A DNA stretch of 7,983 nucleotides. It comes from Candidatus Methanophagales archaeon ANME-1-THS (GTDB taxonomy: Archaea > Halobacteriota > Syntropharchaeia > Alkanophagales > Methanospirareceae). The DNA lies in assembly GCA_004212135.1 (NCBI GenBank), contig RXIE01000159.1:1-7983 (forward strand), in the 5' to 3' direction. Position 1 is the stretch's first letter; each line of letters opens with the position of its first letter. Of this stretch, positions 1 to 5,480 are shown piece after piece. The notes beneath the pieces are model-generated. The model was not told where the DNA came from and searched no databases. It worked only from the letters and a program-made list of their open reading frames with translations. The translations under genes and the position numbers were made by a program.

Positions 1-1
1 T

Positions 2-1264
2 TTATCATCGCCCTTTAAAGAGCTCCTCAACCGGATCGAAAACCCGCATCTCTATATGCGACGAGGGATTATCCTCGGGCATCGGGGTTACGAGGAGGTG
101 CTGCGAGCGATGAATGAACGACGCGCATTTGCCGTGATGAGCGGGTTCATGCCATCCGGGAGAGTTCATCTTGGTGGTAAAATGGTCATGGATGAGATCA
201 TCTGGCACCAGCGCATGGGCGGCGATGCGTTTGCCTGCATTGCGGATATGGAGGCGCATTCCGTTCGGGGCATTTCATGGCGTAACTGCAGGGCAATCGG
301 CATCAACGAATATATCCTGAGTCTCGTCGCACTGGGTTTTGATATCGAAAAGGGGCATATCTACTTCCAATCGGAGAATAAAAAGCTCCGCGATCTCGCG
401 TTCGAGCTCGGAACGGAGATCAACTTGAGCGAACTCAGTGCGATCTATGGATTCCAGGGCGATACGCACATCTCGCATATGATCAGTGTTCTGGTGCAGA
501 ATGCGGATATACTCCAGCCCCAGCTACGCGAATATGGCGGCCCAAAGCCCACGGTCATTCCTGTCGGTGTTGACCAGGACCCGCATATACGGCTCACACG
601 CGACGTCGCGTCGCGAATGAGAATCTTCCTCGTAGAAAAGCGATTGGATGATACGAATAAAACAAAGCGGATCGATTTTAGGCCGAATTATCTTGACCGA
701 GGGGTGCTCGAGGCGATGATAAAAAAGTTACAGGGAGCAGGGTACTTAACAGAAGAACATACGTTCCACATCGATGTATCGAATGTGCACGATGTACGTG
801 CTTTAGAACGAATAGTGCGGGATGTAGAGTTCGAACATGGCGGCTATGGCTTCTTCATGCCCGCGGCAACCTATCACCGGTTCATGCAGGGATTAACGGG
901 CGGGAAGATGTCCTCAAGCGTGCCGGAGAGTTATATCGCGCTCACCGAACCGCCGGAAGATGCCGCGAAGAAAGTACTCCAGGCGAAAACCGGTGGACGC
1001 GTAACGGTCGAAGAGCAGAAGAAACTCGGCGGAGTACCCGAAGAATGCACGATCTATGAGCTCCTGATATCGCATCTCATCGAAGACGACGAGGAGGTAA
1101 AAGAGCTCTTTGAAGCATGCAAAAGCGGCAAAAGGCTCTGCAAAGCGTGTAAAGCACAGGCCGCTGAGCTCATGGCATCATTCCTGAAACAGCATCAAGA
1201 AGAACGAGAGAAGGCGAAAGAAGTCTTGATGCAGCATGAAATTTATAAAGAATGGTTCCGCTGA
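2..1264 (+). CDS. trpS: Tryptophanyl-tRNA synthetase, archaeal/eukaryotic type (5' partial)
   Basis: Class I aminoacyl-tRNA synthetase that charges tRNA-Trp with tryptophan using ATP in the cytoplasm. The frame is open from base 2. The 18 codons before the first ATG (base 56) encode LLNRIENPHLYMRRGI-like sequence, which matches the conserved NPHxYMRRGIIxGHR stretch of archaeal TrpRS. The real start is therefore upstream of the window, and ATG 56 is internal. Numbering from ATG 56, the Rossmann fold carries FAVMSGFMPSGRVHLGG at residues 25-41, the HIGH-equivalent signature, here HLGG instead of the usual HLGH. ADMEAHSVRGIS follows near 63-74. The KMSKS-equivalent is KMSSS at 284-288 (bases 905-919), preceded by the archaeal GLTGGKMSSS context. 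The C-terminal helical anticodon-binding part has the typical RLCKACKAQAAELM segment. The stop is TGA at 1262-1264. The gene converges with the corrinoid-protein gene on the other strand, leaving an 87-bp gap with no clear terminator. Family assignment is very secure; only the HLGG variant is odd. Confidence 0.96.
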   Translation, partial: LSSPFKELLNRIENPHLYMRRGIILGHRGYEEVLRAMNERRAFAVMSGFMPSGRVHLGGKMVMDEIIWHQRMGGDAFACIADMEAHSVRGISWRNCRAIGINEYILSLVALGFDIEKGHIYFQSENKKLRDLAFELGTEINLSELSAIYGFQGDTHISHMISVLVQNADILQPQLREYGGPKPTVIPVGVDQDPHIRLTRDVASRMRIFLVEKRLDDTNKTKRIDFRPNYLDRGVLEAMIKKLQGAGYLTEEHTFHIDVSNVHDVRALERIVRDVEFEHGGYGFFMPAATYHRFMQGLTGGKMSSSVPESYIALTEPPEDAAKKVLQAKTGGRVTVEEQKKLGGVPEECTIYELLISHLIEDDEEVKELFEACKSGKRLCKACKAQAAELMASFLKQHQEEREKAKEVLMQHEIYKEWFR

Positions 1265-1351
1265 CCACACAGATTCCTCAAACGGCACTGAAAGCCCGAA
1301 ATGAATCGTTACAAATCGCGGCTCATAACTGGCAGGTGGTTAACGAGGAGG

Positions 1352-1987
1352 TCATGAGTGCGGTGAGGATCCCAGAAGCGCTTTTGCCTTCCTTACCGCC
1401 TCAATAGCGTCCTTCGCATAGGCATCCGCACCGATTGCGGTCGCATACTCCGCGCTGACTGCTCGACCACCCACCATTATCTTTACTCCCAGCCCGATAC
1501 CCTTGCAATACTCGATTACCTCGGCCATGTACTCACGCGTCGTCGTTAATAACGCGGAGAGCGCGAGAATATCCGCTTTGGTTGCCGTGACCGCACTCGC
1601 ATACCGTTCCTTATCAACGTCGATGCCGAGATCAATGACCTCGAAACTGCCCGAGGTGAGCATGATACTCACGATCTCTTTGCCGATATCATGCACGTCC
1701 CCTTTCACCGTGCCGATTACCACTCTTCCAAGCTTCTTCTCCACTTTGTCCCTCGTCCCTTGTAAGAACGGCTTGAGGATACCCAGTGCTTTCTTCGCAT
1801 TCCAGCCGGAAACGATCAGTTCCGCGTCAAAATACCGCTCCTTGTAGCCGTCCCCGATTGCATTGAGTCCCGCGGTCAACTCGTCAATGATCTCGTACGC
1901 ACTCATTCCATTGTTCAACCGCTCCTCGCAAAAAGTCTCTATGCTCTTTCTCGTGACGTCGAGCAGCGCGTCTACCACATTTCCCAT
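1352..1987 (-). CDS. Corrinoid (methyl-B12 carrier) protein, MtbC/MttC/MtaC-like
   Basis: Methyltransferase-cognate corrinoid protein of 211 aa, the usual length for MtaC/MtbC/MttC-type carriers. It holds a cobamide, accepts a methyl group from a substrate methyltransferase and passes it to a second methyltransferase. Residues about 1-85 form the helical cap domain (ELIVSGWNAKKALGILKP near 56-73). Residues about 88-205 form the Rossmann-like B12 domain. That domain has the lower-ligand motif GDVHDIG (Asp97, His99, Gly102), SALL at 144-147 and VGG at 172-174, the DxHxxG / SxL / GG triad of base-off/His-on corrinoid proteins. I start it at the ATG whose first base is 1987. The frame stays open 32 codons upstream, but that stretch is AT-rich intergenic DNA without family similarity, and AAGGT lies 8-9 bases before this ATG. 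The gene is divergent from the activase at 2073. No methyltransferase is in the window, so the substrate (methylamine, methanol, methoxy-aromatic or other) cannot be named. Confidence 0.93.
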   Translation of the reverse strand: MGNVVDALLDVTRKSIETFCEERLNNGMSAYEIIDELTAGLNAIGDGYKERYFDAELIVSGWNAKKALGILKPFLQGTRDKVEKKLGRVVIGTVKGDVHDIGKEIVSIMLTSGSFEVIDLGIDVDKERYASAVTATKADILALSALLTTTREYMAEVIEYCKGIGLGVKIMVGGRAVSAEYATAIGADAYAKDAIEAVRKAKALLGSSPHS

Positions 1988-2072
1988 CTCGGTAAACCTT
2001 AAACTATCATAAATAATGAGACCAACGCTTAAAATTTTTACTCCACTCTCTAATATATAATAGGATAGGATC
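1988..2072. promoter_or_regulatory. Divergent promoter region between corrinoid protein and activase
   Basis: This 85-bp AT-rich gap separates two divergent start codons. Two TATA-like boxes are visible: TTAAAATTTTTA at about 2029-2040 and TAATATATAA at 2051-2060. Archaeal start sites lie about 25 bases from the box centre. The first box would therefore give a leader of about 12 nt for the activase (+), with GGATAGGA just before its ATG. The second, read on the minus strand, would give a leader of about 40 nt for the corrinoid gene. Which box serves which gene is inference from spacing. Joint control of the two genes is likely. Confidence 0.5.
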
Positions 2073-3638
2073 ATGGAGCTCATCGTCCGAGAGGCGAGAA
2101 AAAAAGCCGAGCTCGTCAGGGGAAGAACGATTCTCTCCTATTTGCAAGAGCTGAATATTGATATCAATGCCTCGTGTGGTGGCAAGGGAGAGTGTGGTCA
2201 GTGTCTGGTCGAAGTTGAAAGCTCCCCCGGGGCGCTTGCTGATAAGACCGAAATCGAGCATAAATTTGTACAGAACGAGTGGCAACGACTCGCCTGCCAG
2301 GCAACTATTCGTAAAACTGATAAGCCCATTTACGTCACGGTACCCCGAAGATCCTTCTGCATTTTAGATTCCGGAAAATACTGGGAGATTCCTCTTTCAC
2401 CAGTTGTACGCAGAGCGGGCGAACGAGTCTTGTACGAGTCCCACGATCTGGGAGCATATCCCGGGAGGATCTATGGTATTGCGCTTGACATTGGAACAAC
2501 CACGCTTGCTATGTATTTAGTTGACCTTGAGACTGGTGGAGTGCGTTCGGTCTGCGCGCGGGAGAATCCGCAGACGAGATACGGAAATAATGTAGTTTCA
2601 CGGATAGAATTTGCAAAAAATGGTCAGAGCATACTTGAACAGGAAATCAGAACCGCGGTAAACGAAATGATCACCACACTGACTGACCCGGCCCAGGTCT
2701 ATGAGATCGTGGTCGTTGGCAACCCGGTAATGAGAGATCTCTTCTTTGGCTATCCCGTCGAGTCACTTGGCAGAAGCCCGTTTGAACCGCTGAGCCTCGA
2801 GCCCGTGCGTAAAATGGCGAACGAACTAAGGATCGTGGCAAATCCCCAGGCACGGGTCTACGGGCTCCCGTTGATCGGGGGTTTCGTCGGCGCAGATGCG
2901 TTAGCCGTCGTGCTGGCGACCGGGATGTGCAAAAGCGAGACGATTAGCATGGCGATTGACATCGGCACAAATACCGAGATTGTGCTCGGGAACCGGGATA
3001 TGTTGATGGCAACCTCCTGTGCCGCGGGTCCCGCGTTTGAGGGGAGCAGTATAACGCACGGGATCTGCGGCGTCAACGGTGCTATAAAAGAGGTGCACAT
3101 CGAGCAGGGGGGAGTGCTCTATAAAACGATCGGTTATGCAGATCCCGTCGGCATTTGCGGCTCAGGGTTGATCGACATCTTAGCAGAATTACTGGAGAAC
3201 CGGATAATTAACGGCAGGGGCAAATTCGTCGGTAAAAATAAAGAATTTCTTATTACGAGCAGGATTGGACTATCCGAAGAGGATATCGACCAGTTGAATC
3301 TCGCGAAGACCGCGGTATCCGTTGGCACGAAGATCCTTCTCGAACGGTATGGGATCACGCTTGGGGACATAGAGAGCATCTTTCTTGCTGGCGCGTTCGG
3401 ATATTATATCAACGTCGAGAATGCGATACGGATAGGGCTCCTCCCGCCTGTGGAACTGGGAAAAGTGGAGAAGGTCGGCAATGCCGCGGTGGAAGGCGCT
3501 CGACAGGCACTGGTATCAAAGCTCAAACGCGCAGATGCCGAAGCTGTTGCTAAGCGGATCGAACATATCAAACTGGAAGAGGAACCGGACTTCATCGAAC
3601 AATTCGTTGGCGAACTGTACTTCAAGAAGTATTTGTAA
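2073..3638 (+). CDS. Corrinoid reductive activase: [2Fe-2S] ferredoxin domain plus ASKHA ATPase (RACo/RamA-like, DUF4445)
   Basis: ATP-dependent enzyme that restores an inactive Co(II) corrinoid to Co(I). It has 521 aa, shorter than the roughly 630 aa of bacterial RACo. Residues 1-90 are a plant-type [2Fe-2S] ferredoxin domain with Cys35, Cys41 and Cys44 (CGGKGECGQC, C-x5-C-x2-C) and Cys75 (RLACQATI). From about 134 comes the RACo-type middle domain (YGIALDIGTTTLAMYLVD, then ENPQTRYGNNVVSRIEFA at 164-181). The C-terminal ASKHA fold follows: AIDIGTNTEIVLGN near 294-307, ATSCAAGPAFEGSSI near 313-327, GICGSGLIDIL near 360-370 and FLAGAFGYYINVENAIRIG near 437-455. There is no C-terminal CxxCxxC cluster pair of the kind found in Methanosarcina RamA, so this is the ferredoxin-first architecture. 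It is divergent from the corrinoid-protein gene, its probable client. Start ATG 2073 lies just behind GGATAGGA and directly precedes the ferredoxin domain. Confidence 0.93.
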   Translation: MELIVREARKKAELVRGRTILSYLQELNIDINASCGGKGECGQCLVEVESSPGALADKTEIEHKFVQNEWQRLACQATIRKTDKPIYVTVPRRSFCILDSGKYWEIPLSPVVRRAGERVLYESHDLGAYPGRIYGIALDIGTTTLAMYLVDLETGGVRSVCARENPQTRYGNNVVSRIEFAKNGQSILEQEIRTAVNEMITTLTDPAQVYEIVVVGNPVMRDLFFGYPVESLGRSPFEPLSLEPVRKMANELRIVANPQARVYGLPLIGGFVGADALAVVLATGMCKSETISMAIDIGTNTEIVLGNRDMLMATSCAAGPAFEGSSITHGICGVNGAIKEVHIEQGGVLYKTIGYADPVGICGSGLIDILAELLENRIINGRGKFVGKNKEFLITSRIGLSEEDIDQLNLAKTAVSVGTKILLERYGITLGDIESIFLAGAFGYYINVENAIRIGLLPPVELGKVEKVGNAAVEGARQALVSKLKRADAEAVAKRIEHIKLEEEPDFIEQFVGELYFKKYL

Positions 3639-3640
3639 GC

Positions 3641-3662
3641 TTTTTTATGTTTCCAGATTTTT
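3641..3662 (+). terminator. T-rich termination tract after the activase gene
   Basis: A run of six T at 3641-3646 begins two bases after the stop codon, followed by further T-rich sequence to 3662 (TTTCC, then five T). Archaeal RNA polymerase terminates at such U-rich tracts without needing a hairpin. The assignment rests on composition and position only. Confidence 0.45.
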
Positions 3663-3690
3663 AATGTGATGATTTTCTCAGCCCTAACCA

Positions 3691-3710
3691 CCCCGCAATA
3701 AATTGCGGGG
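3691..3710. repeat. Perfect GC-rich inverted repeat between convergent genes
   Basis: CCCCGCAAT and ATTGCGGGG form a 9-base inverted repeat separated by AA. In practice this is an 8-bp stem with a 4-nt loop. It lies between the activase (ending 3638) and hicA (ending 3734 on the other strand). No T-run follows it on either strand, so it is not a classical bacterial-type terminator. The hexamer CTCAGC flanks it directly on both sides (3678-3683 and 3733-3738), which could mark a small inserted element. It may also simply insulate two converging transcripts. Confidence 0.6.
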
Positions 3711-3733
3711 CATCCACGGTAGTTGATCGGGGC

Positions 3734-3964
3734 TCAGCATAACAACTCGTTGAACTCCTCAACACTTATTTCAGCATCTCTTAACATTTTTCTTAAAAGT
3801 CCTTTGCCCAGAACTTTATGTTTAGGAATCGTTAACGGCTTTTTGCTTTTGTCCGATTTATGTTTCATCCGGATATGGCTTCCTTTTTGCCTTACGATTA
3901 CATAACCCGGCTTTTCAAAACAGTTAACTGCTTTCTCTCCAGAAATAGCAGGTAATTTGCTCAT
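3734..3964 (-). CDS. hicA: HicA-family toxin (mRNA interferase)
   Basis: 76-aa protein matching HicA, a small double-stranded-RNA-binding-fold ribonuclease that cleaves mRNA until it is bound by HicB. It starts MSKLPAISGEKAV, the typical opening. It carries the catalytic-histidine segment RQKGSHIRMKH (His30 in GSH), then LTIPKHKVLGKGLLRKMLRDAEISVEEFNELL, the conserved C-terminal helix region. Length is normal (family about 60-85 aa) and no key residue is missing. The start ATG (first base 3964) overlaps the stop of the upstream hicB in an ATGA arrangement, so the two are translationally coupled. The order is antitoxin first, toxin second. Confidence 0.9.
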   Translation of the reverse strand: MSKLPAISGEKAVNCFEKPGYVIVRQKGSHIRMKHKSDKSKKPLTIPKHKVLGKGLLRKMLRDAEISVEEFNELLC

Positions 3965-4200
3965 ATCTCCACTGCCACGATGTGGTAGCTGAACTCCTGG
4001 ATTGTATCAAGCTGTTCAACGATTTCCTCCTTTTGTTCTTCAAGACACTGTTCAATCACTTCGTGTATGTTTTTTAGTGCTTCATCCAAGGTTTTCCCCT
4101 GCGTATAGCATCCCTGAAGAAGTGGACATTCTACCACATAAAAACCGTCCTCATCCTTTTCTACTAGAACTGGGAGAAGAACTTTTTTACCACCTGTCAT
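3961..4200 (-). CDS. hicB: HicB-family antitoxin (short form)
   Basis: 79-aa partner of hicA. The core LPVLVEKDEDGFYVVECPLL (residues 9-28), QGCYTQGKTLDEALKNIHEV (29-48) is the degenerate RNase H-like HicB fold that occupies the toxin active site. It ends soon after this fold, with a strand-like tail EFSYHIVAVEI and no recognisable helix-turn-helix or ribbon-helix-helix domain. Autoregulation through a fused DNA-binding domain is therefore not evident. I start at ATG (first base 4200) because GGTGA lies 6 nt upstream. A TTG two codons earlier is in frame but sits almost on top of that ribosome binding site. A four-base overlap with hicA follows. Confidence 0.88.
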   Translation of the reverse strand: MTGGKKVLLPVLVEKDEDGFYVVECPLLQGCYTQGKTLDEALKNIHEVIEQCLEEQKEEIVEQLDTIQEFSYHIVAVEI

Positions 4201-4232
4201 TTTCAATCACCATTTTAATATCTCTTTTCCTT

Positions 4233-4259
4233 CTTAAATATGGTTGCCACGCTTTTATA
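4233..4259 (-). promoter_or_regulatory. Promoter candidates for hicBA
   Basis: Read on the minus strand, two TATA-like boxes precede hicB: GTATAAAAG at about 4251-4259 and CATATTTAAG at 4233-4242. The nearer box would place transcription initiation about 12 nt before ATG 4200, which fits a short archaeal leader containing the GGTGA site. The farther box would give a leader of about 29 nt. This is a pattern match only. Confidence 0.45.
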
Positions 4260-4274
4260 CAAGCCCCAACCATG

Positions 4275-4472
4275 TCACCCCCGAATAGTTTCGGTGGTAT
4301 CCCATTTGCATCTTGTTATGTAAGCTCCTGCTTGGTCTAAACTCGTAATCGGGTTGGTCTGTGCTCTTTCACTTGCTTCTACTGCTATTAAACTCTGTCC
4401 TAATGTTGCAGCTAAGAAAAAAGCTGCTATTGTTGCAACGAATCCATACAACGCTATTATGCCCCAATCTAC
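4275..4472 (-). pseudogene. Open membrane-protein-like frame continuing past the stop of the winged-helix gene
   Basis: Directly after the TAA at 4473-4475 the same frame stays open for 65 more codons to TGA at 4275-4277. It reads VDWGIIALYGFVATIAAFFL, then AATLGQSLIAVEASERA and a polar tail ending WDTTETIRG. The first half is a convincing transmembrane helix and the rest is an ordinary soluble-looking tail. There is no ATG or GTG near its beginning. The only early alternative is a TTG (4449-4451) without a clear ribosome binding site. I read it either as the lost second half of the upstream gene after a nonsense mutation, or as the stump of another membrane protein. The family is not recognised. 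An expressed small protein from the TTG is less likely but possible. Confidence 0.4.
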
Positions 4473-4889
4473 TTAGAGCACTATGCAGAATTCAAATATA
4501 AATCCCATTAATAGTGCTATCAAAAGAATAATTCCTATTCGTTTTGCTTTGTTCATTTTTTGAAGTCTTTCTTGGTTGTTTGAGTGTTTTGTGTTATCCG
4601 GTAACCAATTATCATTATTTTCTAGGCCTATTAATTTCTTCCCATAATCAGTCAAAGTATATTTTCCATGACTAAGTCGTTTAAATACTCCTTCATATCT
4701 CTTTCCAACAGGTGGAGCTCCACCAGGATGGTCTACCCTCATACCTTGAAATATAGCTGTGTAGCGGGATAACCAAATATCCTGATCGACCCCAATTTGA
4801 TCTCGTATATCTTTTCGACTGAACACCTTCTTTCCGTGTTCTTTTACCAAGATTGACATGGCTTGTAATATTTCTTCTGCATTCGTCAA
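4473..4889 (-). CDS. Small winged-helix-like protein with C-terminal membrane segment
   Basis: 138-aa protein of unknown function. Residues about 4-35 look like a helix-rich winged-helix start (EEILQAMSILVKEHGKKVFS, then RKDIRDQIG). Residues 40-87 (WLSRYTAIFQGMRVDHPGG, then GKRYEGVFKRLSHGKYTLTD) resemble the DUF7669-like module, a small domain ending in a GKYxLT strand. I recognise this by pattern, not by search. A polar linker rich in Asn/Gln (90-115) is followed by a single hydrophobic helix, IGIILLIALLMGFIFEF (118-134), which would anchor it in the membrane. The start is TTG (4887-4889), chosen because a perfect GGTGAGGAGG lies 8 nt upstream; the next in-frame ATG is ten codons in. The upstream stump at 4903-5057 ends inside this ribosome binding site, suggesting an old operon. 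The frame continues past the stop (see 4275-4472). Confidence 0.65.
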   Translation of the reverse strand: MTNAEEILQAMSILVKEHGKKVFSRKDIRDQIGVDQDIWLSRYTAIFQGMRVDHPGGAPPVGKRYEGVFKRLSHGKYTLTDYGKKLIGLENNDNWLPDNTKHSNNQERLQKMNKAKRIGIILLIALLMGFIFEFCIVL

Positions 4890-4897
4890 CTTAATAT

Positions 4898-4907
4898 CCT
4901 CCTCACC
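4898..4907 (-). promoter_or_regulatory. Strong ribosome binding site deciding a TTG start
   Basis: GGTGAGGAGG on the minus strand contains both archaeal anti-16S core matches (GGTGA and GGAGG). It sits 8 nt before the TTG at 4887-4889, with no competing ATG in that frame, so it fixes the start of the winged-helix protein. It overlaps the TGA of the upstream gene stump. Confidence 0.7.
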
Positions 4908-5057
4908 CCATTTTTATTCTTACGACCCTCCATTCCCCCATGGCAACAGCTCCATTATCGATCATAAAAATACCATAAGAAACTCCGCTAATCTCTATTT
5001 TTCGACTTGTTAGCTCCTCTTCATACAGTTTCAATGTAGAATAAGATATATGCGAAA
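4903..5057 (-). pseudogene. C-terminal stump of an unidentified gene, cut by an insertion sequence
   Basis: About 50 codons on the minus strand ending at TGA 4903-4905. They read LKLYEEELTSRKIEISGVSY, then GIFMIDNGAVAMGEWRVVRIKMG. The alternating hydrophobic pattern with Gly/Asn turns suggests a beta-rich protein end. The upstream (N-terminal) part is missing: at about 5058 the sequence changes into the terminal repeat of an IS3-like element. An apparent 101-codon frame running through to 5208 is an accident that joins this stump to antisense IS sequence and to a second transposase remnant. The stop overlaps the ribosome binding site of the winged-helix gene, so the two were probably co-transcribed. 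The family is not recognised. Confidence 0.5.
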
Positions 5058-5154
5058 TGGGGTGCACCCCTAAAAGTAGACAGTGAGTTAAGAAATAAAG
5101 AGGGGGTGCAACATGAAAACAAGGCGACACTACACACGGGAGTTTAAGATCGCT
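5058..5154 (+). mobile_element. IS3-family-like left end with first codons of orfA (remnant)
   Basis: Starting at TGGGGTGCACCCC (5058-5070) and continuing through TAAAAGTAGACAGTG, the sequence has the look of an IS3-type terminal inverted repeat (TGxxxTGCACCCCxAAAAGTxGACA pattern). After a GAGGGGG ribosome binding site comes ATG 5113, encoding MKTRRHYTREFKIA. This is the characteristic start of IS3-family OrfA (HTH_Tnp_1, RRxYTxEFKxxA). The coding similarity ends at about 5154. The frame reaches a stop at 5170-5172 after 19 codons. No OrfB (DDE integrase) and no right end are present in the window, so the element is dead. It separates the gene stump (4903-5057) from another transposase remnant (5146-5208). 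Confidence 0.6.
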
Positions 5155-5208
5155 AATATCCGGGGGCAATAGCCATGATTGCCCCATTTTATCATTCCTC
5201 ATCGCCAT
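5146..5208 (-). mobile_element. N-terminal remnant of an IS1182/IS5-type transposase
   Basis: Read on the minus strand from ATG (first base 5208), the frame gives MAMRNDKMGQSWLLPPDISDL. The segment MGQSWLLPPDISDL strongly resembles the opening QxxLLPPxLDDLIPEDH found at the N-terminus of IS1182-like and related DDE transposases. Similarity stops exactly where IPEDH would be expected, at about 5146, where the IS3-like remnant begins in the opposite orientation. The nine bases 5146-5154 can be read as part of either element (KIA on plus, SDL on minus). A TTATAAAAG-like box lies just upstream (5227-5234), perhaps its old promoter. Only the N-terminal 21 codons remain. Confidence 0.5.
5163..5185. 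repeat. Inverted repeat, 8-bp stem with 7-nt loop
   Basis: GGGGCAAT (5163-5170) and ATTGCCCC (5178-5185) flank AGCCATG. On the minus strand this falls inside the first codons of the transposase remnant, right at ATG 5187. Hairpins over the start of transposase genes can limit translation from read-through RNA. Here it is at best a relic. Confidence 0.4.
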
Positions 5209-5214
5209 TTCTCA

Positions 5215-5480
5215 TCAATACCTCGCTTTTATAACCGGATAATAGTTTTGCAAGCCGCAATAAAAACATTTCGGTTTAATTCCGCTTGGAATTGAATTTC
5301 ATTAACTTTTAAGATGTCTTTTTGCAATTCGTGTTAGATCAGGCCATATAGTGCGGGTGTATGGAGAAGAAGGATCACTTTTTATATCTACGCAATCTAT
5401 TGGTTGTTAGGTAATTGTTGGACAGCCTCTATTGCTTGCAAAGTAGTTTGTAAACGCTCTTCTTTTGTAAAGAAAGGAAG
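5215..5480 (-). pseudogene. Frameshifted coding debris
   Basis: No intact gene lies here, but three protein-like stretches occur in sequence on the minus strand. 5400-5480 reads LPFFTKEERLQTTLQAIEAV and QQLPNNQ before TAG, in frame with the end of the DUF166-type gene. 5305-5406 in another frame reads QPIDCVDIKSDPSSPYTRTI and WPDLTRIAKRHLKS before TAA. 5218-5298, in that second frame after two stops, reads SIPSGIKPKCFYCGLQNYY with a CxxCG zinc-ribbon-like pair. The first two join smoothly if one base shift is assumed near 5400 (QLPNNQ/QPID). No start codon is visible, so this is probably the decayed remnant of one or two genes. The family is not recognised, and part of it may be chance. Confidence 0.33.

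Noticed and set aside
56..58. ATG 56 as the start of trpS
   Set aside because: The 18 codons before it match the conserved archaeal TrpRS sequence (NPHLYMRRGI), so the gene begins outside the window.
1988..2083. 32-codon N-terminal extension of the corrinoid protein starting at 2083
   Set aside because: It would overlap the start of the divergent activase and consists of translated AT-rich promoter sequence. The family starts near the ATG at 1987, which has its own AAGGT site.
2858..3379. Antisense open frames inside the activase, hisB and purC genes
   Set aside because: They lie opposite strongly conserved coding sequence, show no family features, and have no ribosome binding sites of note.
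4275..4451. Rotary ATPase c/K-type subunit, suggested by the GQSLIAVEASERAQTNP segment
   Set aside because: It lacks the glycine-rich helix pattern and a second helix with the ion-binding carboxylate. The resemblance is superficial.
4473..4475. Stop codon read through as selenocysteine or pyrrolysine
   Set aside because: The codon is TAA; those systems use TGA and TAG. A nonsense mutation or an unrelated downstream remnant is simpler.
5397..5399. TAG in the debris as a pyrrolysine codon, tempting because corrinoid methylamine systems use it
   Set aside because: The frame meets another TAG and a TAA within a few codons, and the protein-like continuation is in a different frame.
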